From NCBI RefSeq assembly GCF_018476525.1, contig NZ_JAHCST010000013.1:62001-126000 (forward strand): DNA of 64,000 nt, in the 5' to 3' direction. Of this stretch, positions 7,977-15,605 are shown piece after piece. This DNA comes from Acrocarpospora catenulata. GTDB lineage: Bacteria; Actinomycetota; Actinomycetes; Streptosporangiales; Streptosporangiaceae. Numbering within the stretch: position 1 is the first letter of the stretch; the number at the start of each line of letters is the position of its first letter. The notes beneath the pieces are model-generated. The model did not search any database. It was not told where the DNA came from and saw nothing but the letters and a program-made list of their open reading frames with translations. The position numbers were made by a program, and so were the translations under genes.

Positions 7977-9071
7977 GTGGTGAGCCATATCAATACGGGC
8001 GACATTCCATTCCGCGCCAGGGTGCGCGGTTGTCTGCTCGGCGGAGCGATCGGTGACGCCCTCGGCGCGCCCATCGAGTTCGACCCGATCGCCGCCATCC
8101 GCCGCGACCATGGCCAGGCGGGGCTGACCGACCTCGCACCCGACTGGCGCGGCAAGATCGGTCTGATCACCGACGACACCCAGATGACGCTGTTCACCGT
8201 CGAAGGGCTGATCCGCGCCGACGTACGCGGACGGGAGCGAGGCATCAGCAGCGCGGTGGACGTCCTCCGCCACGCCTACTTACGCTGGCTCGACACCCAG
8301 CAGCACCCCTCCCCGCCACCCGCGGACGATCTCGTCCGCACCGGCCGGCTGCGCGAACAGACCTGGCTCTACTCGCGTCGCGCGCCCGGCACCACCTGCC
8401 TGTCCGGCCTGCACGCCGACCGCGGCCCGATCGCCGCTCCCGGCACGCCGGGGCCGATCAATCCCGGCTCCAAGGGCTGCGGGACCGTCATGCGGTCGGC
8501 CCCCTTCGGACTGGCCGCCCGTGACCCGCACACGGCCTTCAAACTCGCGGCCGACTGCGCCCAGATCACCCATGGGCACCCCACCGGTTACCTCGCGGCC
8601 GGGGCTTTCGCGGCGATCGTCTTCTTCCTGGTCGAGGGCAGGCCCCTGCCGGAGGCCGTACATAACACCCTCGACCTGCTCGGCGAGCAGCCCGCACACG
8701 AAGAGACCACCGCCGCCATCCAGGGCGCGGTCGACCTCGCCGGAGCGGCGGAGCCGTCGCCGGAGACGGTGGAGAAACTCGGCGGCGCATGGGTGGCCGA
8801 GGAAGCCCTCGCGATCGGGATCTACTGCGCGCTGGTGGGCGGCCAGGACATCGAGCGGGCGCTCCTACTGTCGGTCAACCACTCCGGCGACAGCGACTCC
8901 ACCGGCTCCGTCTGCGGCAACCTCCTCGGCGCACGGTACGGCGACGCGGCCCTTCCTCCACACTGGCTGTCCCGCCTGGAAGGCAGCGACACCATCACCG
9001 AACTCGCCGACGACTTCACCACCCAGTTCACCGGTGGCCGCCTCGCCGGGGACAAGTACCCGGGATGCTGA
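7977..9071 (+). CDS. ADP-ribosylglycohydrolase family protein
   Basis: About 364 residues of the DraG/ARH fold. Metal-binding motifs are visible: GCLLGGAIGDALGAPIEF near the start, ITDDTQMTLFT (Thr-Asp-Asp), and DSDSTGSVCGNLLGA near residue 305, which together bind the two Mg2+ ions. Family members remove ADP-ribose from proteins, DNA or metabolites; the target is not deducible. GTG 7977 (or the adjacent GTG 7980) follows AAGGGA at a proper distance; an upstream GTG at 7959 lies before that ribosome site and is less likely. No partner gene such as an ADP-ribosyltransferase is adjacent. Confidence 0.88.
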   Translation: MVSHINTGDIPFRARVRGCLLGGAIGDALGAPIEFDPIAAIRRDHGQAGLTDLAPDWRGKIGLITDDTQMTLFTVEGLIRADVRGRERGISSAVDVLRHAYLRWLDTQQHPSPPPADDLVRTGRLREQTWLYSRRAPGTTCLSGLHADRGPIAAPGTPGPINPGSKGCGTVMRSAPFGLAARDPHTAFKLAADCAQITHGHPTGYLAAGAFAAIVFFLVEGRPLPEAVHNTLDLLGEQPAHEETTAAIQGAVDLAGAAEPSPETVEKLGGAWVAEEALAIGIYCALVGGQDIERALLLSVNHSGDSDSTGSVCGNLLGARYGDAALPPHWLSRLEGSDTITELADDFTTQFTGGRLAGDKYPGC

Positions 9072-9090
9072 CGGCCAGGCTCAGCAGTTG

Positions 9091-10176
9091 TCATTGATCC
9101 ATTCGACTGCCGCATCCACCGCCAGACTGCTGCCAGGAGTAGGTCAGCTCCGGTTCGCCTGACTCGTCGTCCAGGCCGGACACGGTGAAGCCGTGCCGTT
9201 CGTAGAAGCGGCAGGCGTCCGTGTCGCGCTGGAAGGCGTGCAGGCGCAGGCCTCCGGGCCTGACACGCTTGGCATGAACGATCAGATCGGTGCCGATGCC
9301 CTGACGTTGGAGGCCGGGCGTCACGAAGAGGTGGCCGAGCTGGTCGATGCTGAGCGTGGCGAAGGCGACGATCCGGCCGCGCAGCTCGGCGACCCAGAGT
9401 TCGTGGCTGGAGCCGCACGCCAGGAAGCCCTCGATCCATCCAGGGCTCCCGGCGTCTGGTTCGGCCTCCCGCAGGTACGGTTTGCCGGCCGTGGCGGACA
9501 GAAAGACGTCGCGGACCGCGGCGGCGTCGCCGACCCACCCCCGCCGGATCAGCGGCAGGGCATCGTGCAGGACGAGGTCGGCCATCTTCGCCAGCCGCCG
9601 GAAGTACTGGAAGCTCTCCGGACCGCCGAAGGGTCCGCGGTGCAGGTCGGCGACGCACCGGCGGAGGATCGCCCGGGTGCCGCCGGTCAGCCGACCACCC
9701 GAATGGAGATAGCTGTGGACACAGCCTGCCGTGTACGTGTCAGCCATCAGAGCGTCAGTTATCAGAGCGTGGGACCCCCCAGGAAATGGCTGGGCCTTGT
9801 GTTCGGCCCACAAGGTCTCAACGGTCTGATACATCGCCTCGTGGCTGTCCGGCCCGTACCAGCGGAACCCGAACCGGTACCGCTGCTCGTCGTGGCGCAC
9901 GCCGTATCCGCGCTGCTTCTCCGATCGCCGTCGTGCGGCGAACGCCTCCATCTCCCGGAGCCGGGCCGCGCGGCTGGTCTCCAGGATGTCCAGGGCCCGC
10001 AGCAGCGCCTCGTCGCGGCGGTACATCACCGGCCCGGCCGCGCCGGTGATGTACCGCCACGTGGCGGTGAACCCGAGCGGCATGTGCCGTCCGACGGCGC
10101 ATCGCAGGGCCGTGCGCCGGTGGCTGTAGGGCAGGCCATGATCGCGGACGCGTCGGGCATCGGTGGCGAAGGTCAC
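9091..10176 (-). CDS. GNAT acetyltransferase with unassigned N-terminal domain
   Basis: A 361-residue protein. The C-terminal part (about 225-345) is a GNAT domain: HELWVAELRGRIVAFATLS, then LGHLFVTPGLQRQGIGTDLI (acetyl-CoA pyrophosphate loop, Q-x-x-G-I-G) and LHAFQRDTDACRFYERHGF. The first 200 residues match no family I recognise; they are rich in Arg, Tyr and His (YRFGFRWYGPDSHEAMYQTVETLW) and may bind the acceptor. GTG 10176 is chosen because GAGAGGAGA lies 8 nt upstream. Neighbours give no substrate hint; it ends 19 nt from the convergent ADP-ribosylglycohydrolase gene. Confidence 0.75.
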   Translation of the reverse strand: MTFATDARRVRDHGLPYSHRRTALRCAVGRHMPLGFTATWRYITGAAGPVMYRRDEALLRALDILETSRAARLREMEAFAARRRSEKQRGYGVRHDEQRYRFGFRWYGPDSHEAMYQTVETLWAEHKAQPFPGGSHALITDALMADTYTAGCVHSYLHSGGRLTGGTRAILRRCVADLHRGPFGGPESFQYFRRLAKMADLVLHDALPLIRRGWVGDAAAVRDVFLSATAGKPYLREAEPDAGSPGWIEGFLACGSSHELWVAELRGRIVAFATLSIDQLGHLFVTPGLQRQGIGTDLIVHAKRVRPGGLRLHAFQRDTDACRFYERHGFTVSGLDDESGEPELTYSWQQSGGGCGSRMDQ

Positions 10177-10270
10177 TGCGGGATCTCCTCTCGCGTCCAC
10201 AAGTTGGATCTGATCGTGCCTGATCCGATCGAGTGAGGAGAACCGGTGGCCCAAGCTCGGGGGCTGCGAT

Positions 10271-10308
10271 CAGGGGTGGCCACCGCCGGGAGGTGGTGGC
10301 CACCCCTG
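10271..10308. terminator. Hairpin after GH5 cellulase gene
   Basis: Perfect 14-bp stem (CAGGGGTGGCCACC with GGTGGCCACCCCTG) and a 10-nt loop, directly beyond the GH5 stop at 10313. No long T run; typical of actinomycete terminators. Confidence 0.75.
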
Positions 10309-10312
10309 GTGA

Positions 10313-12376
10313 TCAGTTGGAGACGGTGGCGAGGCGGGTCTTCAGGCCCTGGCCGAAGGCTGTGGCCGTGCCGTTGTAGTCGGTGATCAGGGCCGGGCCG
10401 CTGGTGCAGGGCCAGGTGTTCCAGGTCCAGCCGAGGTAGCCGACGCCGTGGGCGTCCGCCCAGTTCATCAAGGTGTCGATGAAACTGTGGGCGCAGTCGT
10501 TCTCACCGATCTCGGTGAGGCTCAGCGGCACGGCGGCGGCCACCGGGGCCAGCTGGCTGTCGTAGCAGGAGGTGTTCGCGCAGCTGTTGAAGTTGTAAAT
10601 GTGCGCGAACGCCGCCAGGTTGTTCAGCGGGTCGGTCGGCTTGTTGGCCAGCCAGCCGGTCAGGTCGTTGGAGTAGGCCAGGCCGCCGATCATGATGATG
10701 TTGGTGGCGCCGGTGGCCCGTACCGTGTTGACCAGGCTCTGGAATCCGGCCACCTGGTACGAGATGCCCGGACAGGTGCCGCCGTTCTTCCAGCAGGCCC
10801 AGCCGGTGGTGGTGCTGCCGGTGGCGCGCTCGGGGTACGGCTCGTTGAACAGGTCGAGGATGACCGCGTCGTTGCCCTTGAAGGCGTTGGCCACCCCGGT
10901 CCAGAACGACGGGGCGTACTGGGCGTCCGGCATCGGCTTCTGGCAGGTCGCGTTCACGTCGGAGCAGCCAGAGGAGTTCCCGGTGTACTGGCCGTAGTTC
11001 CAGTGCATCTCGACGATCGGCGTGATGCCGTTCGCGATCAGCAGGTTCACGTACGTCTTGACCGCGTTCTGGTACGAGGTGCCGCCGTACTGCGCCTGGA
11101 CGGGGGCGACGCCCAGCCAGCACTGCTCGTTGAGGGGCACCCGGACCGTCCGGATCTTCCAGGAGCGCATCGCGGTGACGGAGGCCTGGTCCATCGGGCC
11201 GTCCCAGATGCCATTCCCCTGAATGCAGGCGAACTCGCCGCCGGACCGGTTCACGCCGAGCAGCCGGTAGGTGGCGCCGGAACTGGTCACGATGCGGTTG
11301 CCCTCGACGTGCAGCGCGGGCGCGGCGCCGGTGGCGGTGTCGTTGTCGGCCTCGGTCGCGGTGAACGTGCCGGACAGGTAGTTGGGCGACGCCGAGGTGA
11401 AGTTCGCGGTGCCGTTCGTGGTGTCGGCGTCCTCGGCCGCGGCGATGGTGACGTTCTGGGGCATGTTCCAGTTGGCGGTGGTGAAGGTGAGCGTGCCGCC
11501 GGACGCCACGGTCAGGTCGGTGTCGCCGCTGACCCGCGTGGTGGTCACGGTGGCGTTGCTCGTCGGGGCCCGCGACAGCCGTACGGACACGGTCGCGGTG
11601 CCGCCCTCGGGCACGGTGACGGCCGTCGGGCTGACCACGACGATGGGGTCGGCCACGACGGGCAGCACGGTGACGTTCACCGCGGTGGAGGTCGTGGTCG
11701 CGCCGCCGTTGTCCGTCGCCCTCGCGGTCAGCGAGTAGCTGCCGGCCGCGACGTTCGTCCAGCTGAAGGTGTAGGGCGAGGTGGTGTCGGTGCCGAGCAG
11801 CGTGCTGCCGTTGTAGAACGCCACACTGGTGACCGACCCGTCCGAGTCGCTCGCGGTCGCGGCCAGCGCGATGGTGGCGGGGGCGCCGTAGCTCTGCCCG
11901 TTGGTGGGCGAGGTTAGGGACACCGTGGGGGGCGTGTTGGGCGGCGGGCTGCTTCCGGTGCACGTCACGTTGTTGATCGAGAAGGTGCCGGGGTTGGTGT
12001 TCGTCCCGCTGTAGGTGCCGTTGAACCCGATGGTGGTCGACCCGCCGGTGCCCAGGCTGGGGGCGTAGGAAGGCGCCACCACTGTGACGTTCTGACCGGA
12101 CTGCGACCAGGTGCCGCCCCAGCCGTTGCTCACCTGCTGGTTGCCGGGGAAGGCGAAGCGCAGCGTCCACGGGTTGACCGGGTCGCCGAGGTTGGTGATC
12201 GTGACATTGGCGCCGAACCCGCTGCCGTTGTCCCACGCCTTGGTGTACGTCACCGAGCAGGCGATGGCCGCGTTGGCCGCTGTGGAGGTGGCCACCAGAC
12301 CCACTGCGGCGAGAACCACCGCCGCGGTCGCGGCCAGCGTGCTCCGCCGGCGGCGGAGCCGATTCAACGTACTCAT
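10313..12376 (-). CDS. Secreted GH5 cellulase with CBM2, Ig-like and Calx-beta modules
   Basis: A 687-residue modular exoenzyme. Signal peptide at 1-36 (RRRRSTLAATAAVVLAAVGLVATSTAANA). CBM2 cellulose-binding module at about 38-140 with its flanking cysteines, a Pro linker, a Big-type Ig-like domain (about 150-237, VSLTSPTNGQSYGAP), a Calx-beta-like domain (245-350) and a GH5 catalytic domain (355-685). The acid/base is in LDLFNEPYP (Glu512) and the nucleophile in SLTEIGEN (Glu622). It hydrolyses beta-1,4-glucans outside the cell, presumably cellulose. Order of modules is N-terminal CBM2 first. A perfect CebR-type palindrome 26 nt upstream of the ATG suggests cellobiose-dependent derepression. 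Monocistronic, ended by a strong hairpin. Confidence 0.93.
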   Translation of the reverse strand: MSTLNRLRRRRSTLAATAAVVLAAVGLVATSTAANAAIACSVTYTKAWDNGSGFGANVTITNLGDPVNPWTLRFAFPGNQQVSNGWGGTWSQSGQNVTVVAPSYAPSLGTGGSTTIGFNGTYSGTNTNPGTFSINNVTCTGSSPPPNTPPTVSLTSPTNGQSYGAPATIALAATASDSDGSVTSVAFYNGSTLLGTDTTSPYTFSWTNVAAGSYSLTARATDNGGATTTSTAVNVTVLPVVADPIVVVSPTAVTVPEGGTATVSVRLSRAPTSNATVTTTRVSGDTDLTVASGGTLTFTTANWNMPQNVTIAAAEDADTTNGTANFTSASPNYLSGTFTATEADNDTATGAAPALHVEGNRIVTSSGATYRLLGVNRSGGEFACIQGNGIWDGPMDQASVTAMRSWKIRTVRVPLNEQCWLGVAPVQAQYGGTSYQNAVKTYVNLLIANGITPIVEMHWNYGQYTGNSSGCSDVNATCQKPMPDAQYAPSFWTGVANAFKGNDAVILDLFNEPYPERATGSTTTGWACWKNGGTCPGISYQVAGFQSLVNTVRATGATNIIMIGGLAYSNDLTGWLANKPTDPLNNLAAFAHIYNFNSCANTSCYDSQLAPVAAAVPLSLTEIGENDCAHSFIDTLMNWADAHGVGYLGWTWNTWPCTSGPALITDYNGTATAFGQGLKTRLATVSN

Positions 12377-12402
12377 CCGAGAGCTTCTCTCTACGCGAGC
12401 GA

Positions 12403-12416
12403 TGGGAGCGCTCCCA
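12403..12416. promoter_or_regulatory. CebR-type operator (TGGGAGCGCTCCCA)
   Basis: Perfect 14-bp palindrome identical to the known CebR/CelR box that silences cellulase genes in Streptomyces and Thermobifida until cellobiose binds the LacI-type repressor. It is placed between promoter and start of the GH5 gene. I saw no other copy in this window. Confidence 0.9.
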
Positions 12417-12571
12417 GATTGCTGTGTTTCACGGCAATGTACAGGGCGTTAAGCCGTTATCGTGTCGCCCGTCATCGAACGCCCCATTTGCCGGTGAACC
12501 GTTCAATCCACGGCCGGTGCTACGACTTAGCGGGCCGCCTCCACCTGGCCTCCGCGTCATCAGTCTGGTAA

Positions 12572-12760
12572 GCGGACATCGAGCGATTCCAGCGCCTACT
12601 CGCTGCCGAACATCGTTGCAACGCCGCTCAGGCAGCAAACAGGCTGGGCATTTCACCTCAAACCTTCAAACGCCTCGCCACGGGCCTGACGCCTGTCGCC
12701 GTCGATGAGGTCCGGAAGTACGGCCGGATACTCACCGTCCGCTATCCGCGCCGAGATTGA
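12572..12760 (+). pseudogene. HTH protein fragment without start codon
   Basis: The frame opens right after a TAA (12569-12571) and reads ADIERFQRLLAAEHRCNAAQ, then AANRLGISPQTFKRLATGL, a plausible helix-turn-helix, and ends RILTVRYPRRD. No ATG/GTG/TTG precedes the conserved part, so it looks like the tail of a DNA-binding protein whose 5' end is lost. It overlaps the next small frame by 56 nt. Confidence 0.35.
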
Positions 12761-12959
12761 GCGCTGCCACCGCAGAGCCCAAGCCCGCGCGGAACGAAGA
12801 ACCCAGCGGCGCCTCTCCTGGCGCCGGCGATGGGCGGAGGTGCTGGGAATACCGCTCAAAAGTGTTCCGCCGACCATCGGACGGCCTACGCCGAAAGCGA
12901 TCGCGGCCATTCAAGACCAGCTACCACCCTGGGCGCAGCGCCCCCGCAGCCTTGAGTAG
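12705..12959 (+). CDS. Small unassigned basic protein
   Basis: An 84-residue frame with ATG at 12705. The central part is a highly charged helix (AEIERCHRRAQARAERRTQRR) followed by SWRRRWAEVLGIPLKSVPP and a proline-containing end. No family is recognised. Overlap with an HTH fragment just upstream in another frame resembles the tight packing of mobile-element accessory genes, so both may be leftovers of one; this is inference. No strong ribosome site is seen. Confidence 0.35.
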   Translation: MRSGSTAGYSPSAIRAEIERCHRRAQARAERRTQRRLSWRRRWAEVLGIPLKSVPPTIGRPTPKAIAAIQDQLPPWAQRPRSLE

Positions 12960-12970
12960 GTGGATGGCCG

Positions 12971-13909
12971 TCACTGCCGAGTGCCTGGAGCGATGAAGGG
13001 GCGCAGGGTCTGGGCGGCGATGCGCAGTCCCTGTTGCGTCTTGGCGAGTGTGCCGCCCCAGACGAGATCCTCGTGCTCGACGGCGACGGTTCCCTCGTAC
13101 CCATGGACGTAGAGGGTGTCGATGATGCGGTTCCAGTCGAGTTGGCCGCGGCCGGGAATACGGTAGCGCCACCAGCCGACGTCGGTAGGTGAGGTGCGTT
13201 CGACCGTCTTGCCGAAAATGCCGTAGCGGCTTCGGGCCCGTTCGTCGATTTCGATGTCCTTGGCTTGGACGTGGGCGACCATGCCGCGCCGCAAGGCGTA
13301 CTGGAGTGCGTCGACCGGATCGATGCCCAGCCAGGCCAGGTGGGAGGGGTCGTAGGTGAGTTGGAAGCCGAGATCGAACATCCAGTCCCACAGTTCGGGC
13401 GAGTACGCGAGGTTCCCGGGGTAACCGTCGGCATGCCAGCCCTCCATCGGACAATTCTCGGCGAGGAGGCGGACGCCGCGTTCGGCCGCGTACGCCAGCA
13501 GCGGGCGCAGGTGCTGTTCGGCCAGCTTCAGGTTGTCGGAAACCGACCGGGTGAGATCCCGGCCGATGAAGGTGCAGACATCAGGGACCTCCAGGGCGGC
13601 AGCGGTGTCGATGACCGACCGCAGATGCCGGTGGATGGCCTCGCGTCGCCGGTCGTCGGCGTGCAGGTTGTTGTCGCAGTAGGTGACCACCGGGATGGTG
13701 AGGGAGTAACGGTCCAGGAGTTTTCTGACCTGGTCGGCGTCAGCGGCGGAGAAGTCCCGAACGTCGAGATGAGCGGCGTGGTGGATGTGGCTGCTGTCCT
13801 TTGGCCAGACCGCCACCTCAAGGGCGTCGTACCCGGCCTGGGAGGCCCACGCGGCCACCTGTTCGAGAGACTGCTCGCCCAGGCATGCGGTGAGGAGCCC
13901 GAGTTTCAT
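12971..13909 (-). CDS. Sugar phosphate isomerase/epimerase (AP-endonuclease 2-like TIM barrel)
   Basis: A 312-residue xylose-isomerase-like TIM barrel. Typical strands are MKLGLLTACLGEQSLEQVAAWASQAGYDALEVAVW, CTFIGRDL, RLLAENCPMEGWHADG (metal-ligand Glu), LTYDPSHLAWLGID (Asp, His), MVAHVQAKDIEID and GTVAVEHEDLVWGG (last metal-ligand Glu). These residues form the divalent metal site of the family. The substrate is probably a sugar or inositol derivative, but paralogues differ too much to name it. It is coupled by an ATGA overlap to the TPR membrane protein and belongs to the PadR-controlled operon, an unusual context for a sugar enzyme. Confidence 0.8.
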   Translation of the reverse strand: MKLGLLTACLGEQSLEQVAAWASQAGYDALEVAVWPKDSSHIHHAAHLDVRDFSAADADQVRKLLDRYSLTIPVVTYCDNNLHADDRRREAIHRHLRSVIDTAAALEVPDVCTFIGRDLTRSVSDNLKLAEQHLRPLLAYAAERGVRLLAENCPMEGWHADGYPGNLAYSPELWDWMFDLGFQLTYDPSHLAWLGIDPVDALQYALRRGMVAHVQAKDIEIDERARSRYGIFGKTVERTSPTDVGWWRYRIPGRGQLDWNRIIDTLYVHGYEGTVAVEHEDLVWGGTLAKTQQGLRIAAQTLRPFIAPGTRQ

Positions 13910-15204
13910 CGCTTCTCCAGGAGGGTGACGAGTTTGGCGAGCAACTGCTCGGTGTCGAGGGTGTTGGGATGATCAGCCCCACGTACGCGGATCTGCACCT
14001 TGAGGATGCGGCGCAGCCGGCGCAGCGCCCGACGGCGGACGAGCACACTTGGATGGGCCAGGGCATGCGCCAATGCCAGGTGCTTGGCCGTCTCCTGGGC
14101 GTCGGTGTGTCGGCGGCCCTGCAAACGCCTTCGTTCGGCGTAGACCGCGCGCAGGATCTTCAGGCCTCGTATCCCGTCGCCGTTTCGTACCAGCATCTTG
14201 CCCATGCTGTCGATGCTGTCGATGGTGTCGGCATGCGAGGCGCCCAGTTCGTCCGACCTGTCCCTGGCGACCTGTCGATATCCCTGCGTCGCTTCGTGCT
14301 TCTCCCGTAGTTCGCCCTGGATCCAGTTGCGTTTGCACTGGACATGTCGGAGTAGTGCCAGTTTGGGGTTGGGCAGTCGCACCATGAGGGCTTCGAGGGC
14401 CAGCAGTCCCGCTTTGGCCTCTTCCAGACGTCCCGCGCGCATTACCGCCCACCACAGCAGCTGCAAGGTGGGGAAAGTGCGGGGATCTTGGTGGCCGTAC
14501 AGCCTGGCCTCTTCCTCGTGCAGCTCACGTAGCAACGCCTCAGCCCGCGCGTGGCCGAGTTGGACCAGCCCGTGAGCGTACGAACGACGCACCGCCAGCA
14601 AGGCCGGGTGATCAAAGCCGAGGCGCATGGTGATCGGGTGTGCGCGGTCGAGCAGGGGAATGGCAAGGGCCACGGCTTCCCGTTCGGCCCGGGCGTCGAC
14701 AAGGGCCTCGCAGGCGATGGCGAGATCGGACGCCAGCTTCGCCAAGGCGGTTTCGTCGAAGTTCGCCGGTGGATGCTGGCATAGCTTGTTCAGCCGTACG
14801 GCCCGTGCGTCGAACTGTTTGCGGCGGCTTCGGGGTATGAGGCGGATATCTTCGAAACCCCGCATGTTCGGGGGAATTCCGGCGTACAGCTCCCTCGCGA
14901 TCCGGGATCCGCCGCGACGAACGAGCATGGACAACGCCCACCGGTTGGCGGCGATCACCCGGGTGATCGGCCCTGCCCCGGCTTCCTCGCTGAGTTGGAA
15001 CTCAAGGTCGGGTAGCCAATGGTTCCTGTAGATCTCTTCGCGCAGTTCCGCGGGCATCTGCAGGGCGGCGAGCCGCAAGATGGCGAAGGGTAGCCTCTCC
15101 AGGCGCACGCGGGCCTCCTCGCTGATCAGGTCCTGGAATATGGCAAGAATGAGCAGGCCGATAAAGGTCGCGGCAGCGCCGGCCACCGGCAGTACGTGGC
15201 TCAT
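13906..15204 (-). CDS. Membrane-anchored TPR-like protein
   Basis: A 432-residue protein. One N-terminal transmembrane segment (AGAAATFIGLLILAIFQDLI, residues 8-27), then a long helical cytoplasmic part. From about residue 170 repeated helix pairs carry tetratricopeptide spacing, with phrases such as GFDHPALLAVRRSYAHGLVQLGHARAEALLREL, GASHADTIDSIDSMGKMLVRNGDG and GADHPNTLDTEQLLAKL; the (A/G)xxHPxTL start is typical of actinomycete TPR_12 repeats. Probably a scaffold at the membrane. ATG 15204 overlaps the PadR stop (ATGA), and its own stop overlaps the next ATG, so the three genes are translationally coupled. Confidence 0.7.
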   Translation of the reverse strand: MSHVLPVAGAAATFIGLLILAIFQDLISEEARVRLERLPFAILRLAALQMPAELREEIYRNHWLPDLEFQLSEEAGAGPITRVIAANRWALSMLVRRGGSRIARELYAGIPPNMRGFEDIRLIPRSRRKQFDARAVRLNKLCQHPPANFDETALAKLASDLAIACEALVDARAEREAVALAIPLLDRAHPITMRLGFDHPALLAVRRSYAHGLVQLGHARAEALLRELHEEEARLYGHQDPRTFPTLQLLWWAVMRAGRLEEAKAGLLALEALMVRLPNPKLALLRHVQCKRNWIQGELREKHEATQGYRQVARDRSDELGASHADTIDSIDSMGKMLVRNGDGIRGLKILRAVYAERRRLQGRRHTDAQETAKHLALAHALAHPSVLVRRRALRRLRRILKVQIRVRGADHPNTLDTEQLLAKLVTLLEKR

Positions 15205-15536
15205 TGAAGCCCCTCCCCGGGGCGTAGCGCTCGCAGGTCGCGCGGCGTCGGCCGCAGCCGGTCGCTGAGCCTTGCCAACTCCAGCCGGGCCACCCTCGCG
15301 CCCTCGGGCGTCAGTCGGTATCCACGGCGCGCAGGACGGCCGGCCACTGCTGGGTCGATGTCTTCTTCTGTGACAGTCAGCCACTGCGCGGCCTGGAGCC
15401 GGGCCAGCAATGGATAGATCTTCCCACTGGGGAAACCGGTCTCTTTCATGAGGTCATAGCCGTACCGCTCTCTTGCTGGATCTTCAAGGAAGACGCCGAG
15501 GATCGTCGCCACTGCGACGGTTATCTGAGGAGCCAT
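15201..15536 (-). CDS. PadR-family transcriptional regulator
   Basis: A 111-residue winged-helix repressor. ERYGYDLMKETGFPSGKIYPLLARLQAAQWLTV is the PadR DNA-binding core (recognition helix GKIYPLLARL), followed by the wing region RPARRGYRLTPEGARVARLEL. ATG 15536 is chosen because the longer frame would start before a palindrome that is clearly regulatory. First gene of a PadR-TPR-isomerase operon; PadR pairs with membrane TPR proteins are common in actinomycetes. Autoregulation through the 13-bp palindrome immediately upstream is likely. Confidence 0.85.
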   Translation of the reverse strand: MAPQITVAVATILGVFLEDPARERYGYDLMKETGFPSGKIYPLLARLQAAQWLTVTEEDIDPAVAGRPARRGYRLTPEGARVARLELARLSDRLRPTPRDLRALRPGEGLQ

Positions 15537-15538
15537 AA

Positions 15539-15551
15539 GTAAAACTTTTAC
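15539..15551. promoter_or_regulatory. Palindrome GTAAAACTTTTAC before padR
   Basis: Perfect 13-bp odd palindrome (GTAAAA-C-TTTTAC) ending 2 nt before the PadR start codon. Its AT content stands out in this GC-rich DNA. Probably the autoregulatory PadR operator. Confidence 0.6.
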
Positions 15552-15605
15552 ATAGGGGGCAAATGCCGTCAACAAAGCCCCAACCAAGGAAAGGGACTTG
15601 CCGTG

